A DNA stretch of 59,654 bases from JACKHA01 sp041401985 (lineage in GTDB: Bacteria > Planctomycetota > Phycisphaerae > Phycisphaerales > UBA1924). The translations under genes and the position numbers were made by a program. The stretch spans positions 1-59,654 of the forward strand of contig JAWKTE010000023.1 in assembly GCA_041401985.1 (NCBI GenBank). The letters run 5' to 3'. Of the stretch, positions 1 through 7,314 are shown piece by piece (the first letter of the stretch is position 1; each line of letters opens with the position of its first letter). The notes beneath the pieces were generated by a model that saw only the letters and a program-made list of their open reading frames with translations, did not search any database and was not told where the DNA came from.

Positions 1-1
1 T

Positions 2-538
2 GTTTTCGCGCTCGCGCCGCAACCGCTGCTGATGCTGCTGGGTCACCTACTCGGTGACCTCCAGCCTGCAGATGTGTTCCAACTCCATCGCGAGCCCGCC
101 TCCTGGGCGTGGTTGAGCGAGGGTGAGGTACAACCGTTGGTTGTCCGCCGCCCCGACGAGCACAGTGGTCTGCCCGCCCTCGTGCTCTCCCTGAGTGGCA
201 CGATTACCGTCGATAGAGTCACCGCGGTGCTCGGCCCCAACGCGTGCATTTGGACGGTCACCATTGCTTGTCCGAACAATGACTATCTTAAGCGGCCCGA
301 GCAGCTCCAGGAGTTTCGCGAGACAGCTCGGAAGCTCCTTGATCAAATCAAGGCCGCCCACGGGCAAGGCGTCGTGCTCCATGTATTCCCAGCGGCTCCG
401 GTGGCCATCTGCGTCGAGTTGGGGCGTGCGTTGATGCCCAAGGTGGACCTACCACTTCGCGTATACGACGCGCACAAGCGACGCGGCGACTTCGCTCATG
501 CGCTCGACCTGAATACCGATGGAGGAGGTTCCCGATGA
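2..538 (+). CDS. SAVED-domain CBASS effector (3' part only)
   Basis: The reading frame is open from the first bases of the window, so the gene begins outside it and only about 178 C-terminal residues are visible. The visible part resembles a SAVED domain, the sensor that binds cyclic oligonucleotides in Cap4/Cap5-type CBASS effectors: an ALAPQPLLMLLG strand-helix at its start, and near the end FPAAPVAICVELGRAL followed by VYD and FAHAL. The missing N-terminus would normally carry the killing domain (endonuclease, HNH, protease or membrane), so the output of this system cannot be told from here. Its TGA overlaps the ATG of the next gene (ATGA), which makes co-translation with the CD-NTase likely. 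The G+C and third-position G+C look lower than in the chromosomal genes to the right, which fits horizontal transfer. Confidence 0.8.
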   Translation, partial: VFALAPQPLLMLLGHLLGDLQPADVFQLHREPASWAWLSEGEVQPLVVRRPDEHSGLPALVLSLSGTITVDRVTAVLGPNACIWTVTIACPNNDYLKRPEQLQEFRETARKLLDQIKAAHGQGVVLHVFPAAPVAICVELGRALMPKVDLPLRVYDAHKRRGDFAHALDLNTDGGGSR

Positions 539-2046
539 CGAGCGTCGCAGACGGGTCCCTCGGACAGATGCTCGCGAGGCTCGTGGAGGAGATCGATGTC
601 CCACCGTCGAAGTATGACGAGGCCAAGGGGCACTACACGGCGGTTGGCGAGTGGCTGGGTGCCGGTGACTCGCCGCTGGCGTTCTTCGGCGTCGCGGTAT
701 ATCCCCAGGGGTCGTTCGCGTTAGGTACCGCCGTCAAGCCCGCTGAGGACTGCGACTACGACGTGGACGCCGTCTGCCTACTCAGGCACGCACCTGGCGA
801 GTGGACCCAAGAGTCGCTGAAAGAGGCGGTTGGGCAGCGGCTGCGCGCACACAAGACGTACAAGTTGATGCTCCGCCCGCCTGAAGGAGGCAGGCGATGC
901 TGGACCCTTCAGTATGCGGACGGCTCTCGCTTCCATCTCGATGTGCTTCCCGCGAAGCCCGACCGGTTCGACTGGCTCGTCGAGCTCGGAGTTCCCGAGC
1001 GGTATGCCGAGCCCGCGATTCAGATCACCAGTCGAGAGTGCTACTCGGACCCAACGTGGCCGAAGAGCAATCCGGCCGGATACCTGCGCTGGTTTGTAGA
1101 CCGAATGAGGCCACGCTTCGATGAGGCTCGCAAGCGAGTGGCGATGGCCAAGTCGGCCGAAGTTCATCAAGTTCCCGAGTACGAGGTCCAGACCCCGCTG
1201 CAACGGGTCGTCCAGATCCTGAAGCGACAGCGGGACGTGATGTTTGGGGACGATCCGAACAAGCCGATCTCGATCATCATCACGACGCTGGCTGCCCGAG
1301 CGTATCAGAACGAGGCCGACCTGGTCGTCGCGTACCGGAACATCGTCCGGGGCATGCGATCACAGATCCAGCGGGTTGGCAGTCACTACGTGATACTGAA
1401 CCCGGTCAATCCGCTTGAGAACTTCGCGGACCGGTGGATCACCCATCCCGAGCGCCAGGAGCGCTTCTTTCGATGGCTGGACGCGGTCGAGGCGACGGAG
1501 CGCGAGCTCTCCGACGCTCGGGGGATTGAGAAACAGGCCGAGCTTCTGATGGAGAGCTTCGGTCCCAGTGGTGCCCGGGCGGCGGGCGCGGTGGCTCCAG
1601 CCTTGTTGAAGTCGGCTCAGCCGCTAGGTGAGGCGGTTGAGCTCTCGTCGGGCCTGTCCCAAGTGCTGGCCGCTGCTCACCGAGCCAAGCCGCCTTGGCC
1701 CATCGACAGGGAGTGCACGGCCACGGTTTCGGCCCGAGCGAGCCGACCAGGATTCCGAACGGTGAACTTCAGCGATCGCTCACCGTCCCCGACCCTCGCG
1801 AAGAGCATGAGCCTCGGGTTCACCCTCAGCACGAACACCCCGAAGCCCTTCGACGTGTATTGGCAGGTCGTCAATACTGGCGACGAAGCGTCGAAGGTTG
1901 GCGGACTTCGAGGTGGCTTTGAGTTGGGCACATTGGAGCACCGTGAGTCGACGGAGTACAGGGGACGGCACTCCATTCAGGCCTTCGTTGTTAAGAGTGG
2001 CCGATGCGTGGCTCAGAGCAGGCCTGTGTACGTGTTGATCAGGTAG
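535..2046 (+). CDS. CD-NTase (cGAS/DncV-like nucleotidyltransferase) with AGS-C domain
   Basis: This 503-residue protein is the signal-making enzyme of a CBASS system: on phage infection such enzymes join nucleotides into a cyclic messenger that switches on the partner effector. The nucleotidyltransferase core shows QGS at 58-60, the acidic pair in DYDVD (D76, D78) and a third acidic residue in FHLDVLP (D136). The last ~85 residues match an AGS-C sensor domain (YWQVVNTG, LRGGF, STEYRGRH, final RPVYVLI), common in clade-D-like CD-NTases; clade and product are inferred only. Start ATG overlaps the effector stop and is preceded by GGAGG. No Cap2/Cap3 ubiquitin-like helpers lie downstream, so any ancillary genes must be upstream of the window. 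The 3' end overlaps the convergent LRAT gene by 8 bp. Confidence 0.9.
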   Translation: MTSVADGSLGQMLARLVEEIDVPPSKYDEAKGHYTAVGEWLGAGDSPLAFFGVAVYPQGSFALGTAVKPAEDCDYDVDAVCLLRHAPGEWTQESLKEAVGQRLRAHKTYKLMLRPPEGGRRCWTLQYADGSRFHLDVLPAKPDRFDWLVELGVPERYAEPAIQITSRECYSDPTWPKSNPAGYLRWFVDRMRPRFDEARKRVAMAKSAEVHQVPEYEVQTPLQRVVQILKRQRDVMFGDDPNKPISIIITTLAARAYQNEADLVVAYRNIVRGMRSQIQRVGSHYVILNPVNPLENFADRWITHPERQERFFRWLDAVEATERELSDARGIEKQAELLMESFGPSGARAAGAVAPALLKSAQPLGEAVELSSGLSQVLAAAHRAKPPWPIDRECTATVSARASRPGFRTVNFSDRSPSPTLAKSMSLGFTLSTNTPKPFDVYWQVVNTGDEASKVGGLRGGFELGTLEHRESTEYRGRHSIQAFVVKSGRCVAQSRPVYVLIR

Positions 2047-2485
2047 CCGGCACGACCGACGCCGCTGGCTCGGCCCGCACGACGGCGACGAACGCGGTGA
2101 CGGCGGCCACGAGCCCGACCAACGCGACCTGCCGGCTCCCCCATTGACCCGAGGAGCACCAGGTCGCGAAGTGCTCGCAGTTCCGGAGCAGCAGGTCGAA
2201 GTCGCTCCGGCCCAGCTGGGACTTGGCCCGCCAGACTGCGTTCGGGCCGCCGCGAGCAACGAGATCGATGCGACCGCCGCGGGCGAAGGCGCCGATCGGG
2301 GTGGACCGCACCGGTCCGCCTCCGGCTCCGCCGCCGAACTCGATCACGCGGTCCTCGCCCACCACAATGGCGTGGTGCCAGTAGAACCCCCGCCACATCC
2401 GGACGTGGTCGCCTGGGATCAGGCCGTATCTGGACGCCGGCCCGGTGGGCTTGCGAACGGCGGTCGTGAATGCGAAGCGATCCAT
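2039..2485 (-). CDS. LRAT-domain protein with C-terminal membrane segment
   Basis: The 148-residue protein has the circularly permuted NlpC/P60 papain-like fold of the LRAT family: GDHV, then WHHAIVVG with the catalytic His (H37/H38), an FG strand, and RNCEHFATWC with the nucleophile C103. A hydrophobic stretch at about 119-136 probably anchors it in the membrane. LRAT-type enzymes act as thiol acyltransferases, hydrolases or amidases; the substrate here is unknown. I chose ATG 2485 over an upstream in-frame start because AGGGAG sits 7 nt before it. It is transcribed toward and slightly into the CD-NTase gene and away from the HTH gene, sharing a promoter region with the latter. Its place between CBASS and a recombinase suggests accessory cargo. 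Confidence 0.75.
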   Translation of the reverse strand: MDRFAFTTAVRKPTGPASRYGLIPGDHVRMWRGFYWHHAIVVGEDRVIEFGGGAGGGPVRSTPIGAFARGGRIDLVARGGPNAVWRAKSQLGRSDFDLLLRNCEHFATWCSSGQWGSRQVALVGLVAAVTAFVAVVRAEPAASVVPAT

Positions 2486-2550
2486 TGTCAACTCCCTATC
2501 GATCAGCCGCGTAGAACTCGGTGCCCACCACCGGGCCACGCCACGAATGA

Positions 2551-2566
2551 TCTAGTATATGCTAGA
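2551..2566. promoter_or_regulatory. Palindromic operator over two divergent -10 boxes
   Basis: TCTAG-TATATG-CTAGA is an inverted repeat (5-bp arms, 6-bp centre). It contains TATGCT (2558-2563), a -10 box for the rightward HTH gene 19 nt downstream, and on the other strand TATACT (2554-2559), a -10 box for the leftward LRAT gene with a rough -35 TTGCTC about 16 bp away. Binding here would block both genes, and the HTH product is the obvious candidate. Inferred from sequence only. Confidence 0.55.
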
Positions 2567-2581
2567 GTCTCAGGAGAGCAA

Positions 2582-2902
2582 ATGGCCATCTCGGGCGACG
2601 AGATCCGCACAATCCGTGGGGCCTTCGGCTGGTCGATCGAGCAGTTCGCCCGAATCCTGGGCGTGCATCCGGTGACGCTCAACCGATGGGAGCTCGCCGG
2701 CCCGGCAGAGCCCCGGATCGACGGCATGCCCCACGCGATTCTCCTGGGACTCAAGGACCGGCTCATCGCGGCCCGGTCGGTCCGTCCCGCCAAGGCGGCG
2801 GTGCGACAGACGGGCGCGGACATCAAGCGGCTGCTGGTCGTCGGTGGCGTGCTGGTGGCGCTGGGGGCGCTGCTCGCGTTCGTGAACGACGACGAGTCGT
2901 AG
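2582..2902 (+). CDS. Small HTH (XRE-like) protein with C-terminal transmembrane helix
   Basis: 106 residues. The N-terminal half is a Cro/C1-type helix-turn-helix (about 4-45: IRTIRGAFGWSIEQFARIL, VHPVTLNRWE), the kind that binds DNA in antitoxins and phage-type repressors. After a basic linker, residues 83-100 (LLVVGGVLVALGALLAFV) form one membrane helix, followed by an acidic tail NDDES. A DNA-binding domain tethered to the membrane is unusual for such a small protein. ATG 2582 is supported by CAGGAG seven to eight nt upstream. It is divergent from the LRAT gene and probably regulates both through the palindrome at 2551-2566. A role as antitoxin or immunity partner of the LRAT protein is possible but unproven. 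Confidence 0.7.
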   Translation: MAISGDEIRTIRGAFGWSIEQFARILGVHPVTLNRWELAGPAEPRIDGMPHAILLGLKDRLIAARSVRPAKAAVRQTGADIKRLLVVGGVLVALGALLAFVNDDES

Positions 2903-2974
2903 TCGGGTCCGGATCGACCCGCTGGCCCGATCCACCCTTTCGGGTGGACGGGAATCACTGTTCGTTTCACGCAG

Positions 2975-4711
2975 ATGGCAGGGACCGGCTTCGGTGGCAC
3001 GTTCGAGGGGTCCATCAAACCGGACTCCCCCGTGGACCCCGACTCCCAACTCGCGCTGGTCGTCCCGGCCCGCCCGCTGTGGGTGGCTGGCGGCGACCAG
3101 GACGTCTCGGAGGTGCTCGAGGACCCCGACCCGCCGACCGGCTGGTCCCAGGAGGCCCGCAAGCACCGCGCGGCCCAGTACGTGCGGATGTCCACCGAGT
3201 ACCAGCAGTACTCCACCGCCAACCAGATCGCCACGATCGCCGAGTACGCGGCCCGCCACGGGCTCGAGATCGTCCGGACCTACGCCGACGATGGCAAGAG
3301 CGGGCTGAGCGCCAAGTGGCGGCGGGGGCTCCGCCGCCTGCTGGCCGACGTCATCGCTGGCACCGCCGACTTCGGCACCGTGCTGGTCTACGACGTGTCC
3401 CGCTGGGGCCGGTTCCAGGACAGCGACGAGAGCGCGTACTACGAGTTCGTGTGCCGGAAGGAGGGCGTGCACGTCGAGTACTGCGCCGAGCCCTTCCGCA
3501 ACGACCTCTCGGCCAGCTCGTCGCTGCTCAAGAACATCAAGCGGATGATGGCCGGGGAGTTCAGCCGCGAGCTCTCGGTCAAGGTCTACGCGGGCAAGTG
3601 CCGGGCCGCCCGCCGCGGCGTGAGCGTCGGGGCCCGTGCCCTGTACGGCATGCGGCGGATGCTGGTGGATTCGACCGGGAAGAGACGCGGCATCCTGAAC
3701 ATGGGCGAGGCCAAGTTCAGCCAGACCGACCGGATCATCCTCGTGCCCGGGCCGCCCAACGAGCGGCGGGTCGTCCGCTGGATCTTCGCCCAGGTCGCCA
3801 GCCACGGGAAGTGCCCCGCCGAGATCACGCGTGAGCTCAACCGCCGGGGCGAGAAGCGGCCCGGCGGGGGGCCGTGGCTGCAGCAGGCCGTCGGGTACAT
3901 GCTCGGCAACGAGAAGTACGCCGGGACGATGGTCTACAACCGCCGCTCGGCCAAGCTCCGTGGGCCGAGCGTGCCCAACCCGCCCGAGCAGTGGATCCGA
4001 GTGGAGGGCGCCTTTGAGCCCCTGATCAAGCCGGAGGTTTTCCGGCGGGTCCAGGCCGTGCTCCGCCGGAACCCGCCCTACATGCGCGAGCAGACGGCGA
4101 TCATCCTGCTCCGGGCCCTGTTCGATCGCGAGGGGCGACTGACCACGAAGCTGATCGAAGCCGAGCCCGGCATGCCAGGACCCGACTGGTACCGGGACCA
4201 CTTCGGCGGCCTGTGCCGCGCGTACGCCAAGGTGGGGTACGTGCCGAGGCGCGACTACCAGTTCCTGGAGGGGCGGGTGGGTCGCACGCGCCTCGTCGCC
4301 GACTTCCGCGCGCGGGTCGTGGAGGCGCTCCAGCGTGTGGGCGTGCGGGCCACGCGAGAGCGTGCCGCGGTGTACGCGCTCGAGAGCGGGCTCCGGGTCG
4401 GGATCGTGGGCGCGCGCTTGTTGCCCTGGAAGGGCCTCGCCCGGTGGAAGGCGCAGATGCACATCCGGCCCTCGCCCGACTGGCTGCTCGCGGCTCGCAT
4501 CAACGCGACCGAGACCGAAGTCATGGACCAGTCGCTGATCCGCGGCGGCCAGCACGGCGTGTGGCTCAACTCGACGAGGCACTGGGGCGGGCGCGAGGAG
4601 CGCCGGTTCGCAGATCTCGATCAGGCGATCGACGTGCTGGCGAAGCTGGACAGGGACTTTCGCGCCGCCGCAAAGGAGGATGTCGGAGCCACCGGCTCGC
4701 CGCACCCGTAA
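2975..4711 (+). CDS. Large serine recombinase (resolvase/invertase N-terminus plus recombinase domain)
   Basis: 578 residues. After a ~65-residue extension comes the resolvase-type catalytic domain: YVRMSTEYQQYS with nucleophile S73, then SGLS, a DVSRWGRF strand-turn and the long E helix. The following ~200 residues (RRGVSVGARALYGMRR, ITRELNRRGEKRPGG, GYMLGNEKYAGTMVYNRR, PLIKPEVFRRVQAVL) match the 'Recombinase' domain of site-specific integrases. I see no cysteine zinc ribbon. Such enzymes insert or excise phages, integrative elements and defence islands at short att sites. It lies at the right edge of the CBASS/LRAT/HTH block, directly before ordinary chromosomal genes, and is probably the enzyme that mobilised the island; the other edge is outside the window. 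No clear ribosome binding site precedes ATG 2975. Confidence 0.88.
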   Translation: MAGTGFGGTFEGSIKPDSPVDPDSQLALVVPARPLWVAGGDQDVSEVLEDPDPPTGWSQEARKHRAAQYVRMSTEYQQYSTANQIATIAEYAARHGLEIVRTYADDGKSGLSAKWRRGLRRLLADVIAGTADFGTVLVYDVSRWGRFQDSDESAYYEFVCRKEGVHVEYCAEPFRNDLSASSSLLKNIKRMMAGEFSRELSVKVYAGKCRAARRGVSVGARALYGMRRMLVDSTGKRRGILNMGEAKFSQTDRIILVPGPPNERRVVRWIFAQVASHGKCPAEITRELNRRGEKRPGGGPWLQQAVGYMLGNEKYAGTMVYNRRSAKLRGPSVPNPPEQWIRVEGAFEPLIKPEVFRRVQAVLRRNPPYMREQTAIILLRALFDREGRLTTKLIEAEPGMPGPDWYRDHFGGLCRAYAKVGYVPRRDYQFLEGRVGRTRLVADFRARVVEALQRVGVRATRERAAVYALESGLRVGIVGARLLPWKGLARWKAQMHIRPSPDWLLAARINATETEVMDQSLIRGGQHGVWLNSTRHWGGREERRFADLDQAIDVLAKLDRDFRAAAKEDVGATGSPHP

Positions 4712-4739
4712 TGCACTGTCGAAGCGGCATTTAGCACCT

Positions 4740-4755
4740 TCAACCGACGGGTTGA
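4740..4755. other. Short inverted repeat after the recombinase
   Basis: TCAACC-GACG-GGTTGA is a perfect 6-bp stem with a 4-nt loop, 29 nt after the recombinase stop. No T-run follows, so it is a weak terminator candidate. Being where the island meets chromosomal genes, it could also mark an attachment site. The rest of 4712-4926 shows nothing else beyond the Shine-Dalgarno of the next gene. Confidence 0.3.
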
Positions 4756-4926
4756 GCCCGACAGATCCGCCACGTCCAAGAGACCACTGTTCCTATCCGC
4801 CGAGATCTCCGCTTTCCCCCCGCCGCCGGCCCGACCGCTCCGGCGCATCGCCAAACGAAAATCTCCCCACCCGTCCGCAATACGCCCCCCCCTCAGGCGT
4901 TCCCCCCACGCACTGAGGGAGTTTCC

Positions 4927-6915
4927 ATGCACAACCGCCAGATCGGGCACACCAACCCCGCGCCGAGCGGGCCCGGACGCCGCACTTGCACCGGCACCGG
5001 CCCCAGCCGCGACGCCGCCCGCACCCGGGCCGCCTTCATCCGCACCCGCCTGCTCAACATCGCCGCCCTAGGCGTCACCTTGGCCGGTTTGACCGCCCTC
5101 GGCTGGCTCTCCTTCGCCCCGGCCGCACTGCCACCGGTCCCCACCCCCGCCGCCAACCCCTTCTCCGAACCCAAGCGACTGCTCGGCAAGATCCTCTTCT
5201 TCGACGAGCAGTTGTCCATGGACAACACCACCTCCTGCGCCACCTGCCACGTCAACAGCAACGGCGGCGCCGACCCACGCCGCACACGCCACCCCGGCAG
5301 CGACCTGGCCTTCAACACCCCCGACGACACCTTCGGCTCCCCCGGCGTCAGCCTCACCGGTCCCCTGGGCGACTACATCCGCAGCACCTCCTTCGGCACC
5401 GCGCCACAGGTCACGCCCCGCAACTCCCAGCCACACATCATGGCCGCCTACGCCGTCGACAACTTCTGGGACGGCCGCGCACGCTCCCGATTCATCAACC
5501 CCGAGACCGGCCAGGTCTCCATCCCCTTCGGCGGCGGGCTCGAAAGTCAGGCCGCAGGCCCCCCGCTTTCCGACGTCGAGATGGCCCACCAGGGACGCGA
5601 CTGGCCCGAACTGATCGCCAAACTCGCCGCCTCACGCCCCCTCGCCCTGGCCGCCTCGCTCCCCGCCGACGTCGAAGTCGGCCTCGCGGGCAACCCCTCC
5701 TACCCCGAACTCTTCCGCCGCGCCTTCGGCGACGCCGACATCACCGCCGAACGCATCGCGTTCGCCATCGCCACCTACGAACGCACCCTCATCCCCGACC
5801 AGACCCCCTGGGACCTCTTCCAGGCCGGCGTCACCACCGCCCTCACGCCACAGCAGGTCCAGGGCATGAACGTCTTCAACGGCCAGGGCCAGTGCAACGC
5901 CTGCCACACAGGCGAACTCTTCACCGGCAACGGCTTCCGCAACATCGGCCTCCGACCCACCACCGAAGACCTCGGCCGACAGATCGTCACGGGCGATCCC
6001 AACGACCGCGGCAAGTTCAAGGTCCCCTCGCTCCGCAACGTCGGTATCCGCACCTCCTTCATGCACAACGGCCAGTTCACCAACCTCACCGACGTCATCC
6101 GCTTCTACGCCCGCGCCCCAGGCGCCGCGCCCCAGTTCCCCGACAACCGCGACCCCATCATGCTCCAGATCAACCTGCCGCCGCAGGCCGCGGGCCCGCT
6201 CCAGGACTTCATCACCAACGCCCTCACCGATCCGCGCGTCGCAAACGAGCAGTTCCCCTTCGACCGCGCCATCCTCTTCTCCGATCAGACCGCGCTCCGC
6301 CCCGTCCAGGTCGCCCCCGGCCGCGCCGGCACCGGAAACCAGACTCCCCAGATCGTCACCTCCGCCCCCGCCATGATCGGCAGCGACTGGTTCAAGATCG
6401 GCCTCGGCAACGCCCTCGCCGGCGCATCAGCCACCCTGGCCATCTCCTCTCAGCCGCCCTTGTCGGGCCAGGTCATCCCCGAAGCCACCGCCGGCCCCTA
6501 CACCGCAGCCGACGGCGTCGCCACCCACCACTGGCCGCTCGCCCCCGGATCCGTTGAACACGGCCAGATCCTCTACGTCCAGTGGCGCGTCACCGATCCC
6601 CTCGCCGCCGCCGGCGTCGCACTCTCCCCCGCCATGCGCATCACCTTCTTCTGCCCCCGAGGCGGCTGCCCCTCCACCTGCCCCGCCGACCTCACCGCCG
6701 GCGCCGTCCCCAACCAGCCCGGCTACGGCTTCCCCGACGGCCAACTCACCAACGACGACTTCTTCTTCTACCTCGCCCTCTTCGCCGCCGCCGACGCACG
6801 CTCCGACCTCACCACCACCGCCATCCCCGGCTCCACCGGCTACGGGGAGCCCGACGGCATCACCAACAACGACGATTTCTTCTACTACCTCTCCCTCTTC
6901 TCCAGCGGCTGCTGA
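4927..6915 (+). CDS. Di-haem cytochrome c peroxidase family protein with GC-type dockerin tail
   Basis: 662 residues. A hydrophobic export segment lies near 40-62. Two c-type haem sites follow, CATCH (C104, C107, H108) and CNACH (C323, C326, H327), in the arrangement of the MauG/bacterial di-haem cytochrome c peroxidase family, which reduces peroxide or oxidises protein side chains outside the cytoplasm; KVPSLRN and FMHNGQF are typical family motifs. Residues ~440-560 form an extra beta-rich region. The last ~80 residues contain two dockerin-like repeats (TNDDFFFYLALF, NNDDFFYYLSLF) ending in SSGC, the terminal signature of GC-type dockerin proteins. Start ATG is backed by GAGGGAG at 6 nt spacing. 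Peroxidase activity is family inference; surface anchoring through the tail is likely but not shown. Confidence 0.88.
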   Translation: MHNRQIGHTNPAPSGPGRRTCTGTGPSRDAARTRAAFIRTRLLNIAALGVTLAGLTALGWLSFAPAALPPVPTPAANPFSEPKRLLGKILFFDEQLSMDNTTSCATCHVNSNGGADPRRTRHPGSDLAFNTPDDTFGSPGVSLTGPLGDYIRSTSFGTAPQVTPRNSQPHIMAAYAVDNFWDGRARSRFINPETGQVSIPFGGGLESQAAGPPLSDVEMAHQGRDWPELIAKLAASRPLALAASLPADVEVGLAGNPSYPELFRRAFGDADITAERIAFAIATYERTLIPDQTPWDLFQAGVTTALTPQQVQGMNVFNGQGQCNACHTGELFTGNGFRNIGLRPTTEDLGRQIVTGDPNDRGKFKVPSLRNVGIRTSFMHNGQFTNLTDVIRFYARAPGAAPQFPDNRDPIMLQINLPPQAAGPLQDFITNALTDPRVANEQFPFDRAILFSDQTALRPVQVAPGRAGTGNQTPQIVTSAPAMIGSDWFKIGLGNALAGASATLAISSQPPLSGQVIPEATAGPYTAADGVATHHWPLAPGSVEHGQILYVQWRVTDPLAAAGVALSPAMRITFFCPRGGCPSTCPADLTAGAVPNQPGYGFPDGQLTNDDFFFYLALFAAADARSDLTTTAIPGSTGYGEPDGITNNDDFFYYLSLFSSGC

Positions 6916-6948
6916 GCCAACCCGAGCCCCACAACCGTGCCACGCCCT

Positions 6949-7239
6949 TCGGGGCCCTGGCCGAAGGTCGTGCCCAACGTGGAAGGGCGCCCGACGTGTG
7001 GCATGCCTGTGGCTTTGCACAGGCATGACCAGCGTGCAACCCGCCGCCGTTGATCGGGCATGCTTGCTCCGAGCAGCAAGCATGCCACACATCGGGGCCG
7101 CCCCAGCGAACGCGACGCGCAAGCGAGTGTCCCACGACCCTCGGGGCTCTGGCCGAAGGTCGTGCCGAGGGTGGAAAGGGGTAGGGGAGGGAGGGGGAGT
7201 AGGACGGAGCACGACCGTGCCCAAAGCCGCCGGGTCGTG
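6949..7239. repeat. Cluster of direct repeats and hairpins (gene-free gap 6916-7314)
   Basis: The 399-bp gap has no convincing gene. A 26-bp unit (core CTGGCCGAAGGTCGTGCC) occurs at 6949-6974 and 7141-7166 with one mismatch. Between them lie two perfect hairpins: CATGCCTGTG/CACAGGCATG (7002-7011 with 7018-7027, 6-nt loop) and GCATGCTTGCT/AGCAAGCATGC (7058-7068 with 7075-7085, 6-nt loop). A further stem CACGACC/GGTCGTG pairs 7210-7216 with 7233-7239. They resemble mobile REP-like units, and one may end transcription of the peroxidase gene. Confidence 0.7.
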
Positions 7240-7314
7240 GCACACCCGATGCCTTTCCTGAGGTTGCGCTCGGGGCTCTCTTGCCTCGCTCCCGGATCGT
7301 CCGATACACCCCCC

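Noticed and set aside
4740..4755. Attachment site of the serine recombinase
   Set aside because: The inverted repeat sits at the right place but the partner site lies outside the window and no crossover core can be identified; kept only as a weak feature.
5068..6066. Glycine/alanine/valine-rich leftward frames inside the peroxidase gene
   Set aside because: Codon shadows of the haem protein; no motifs and no start signals.
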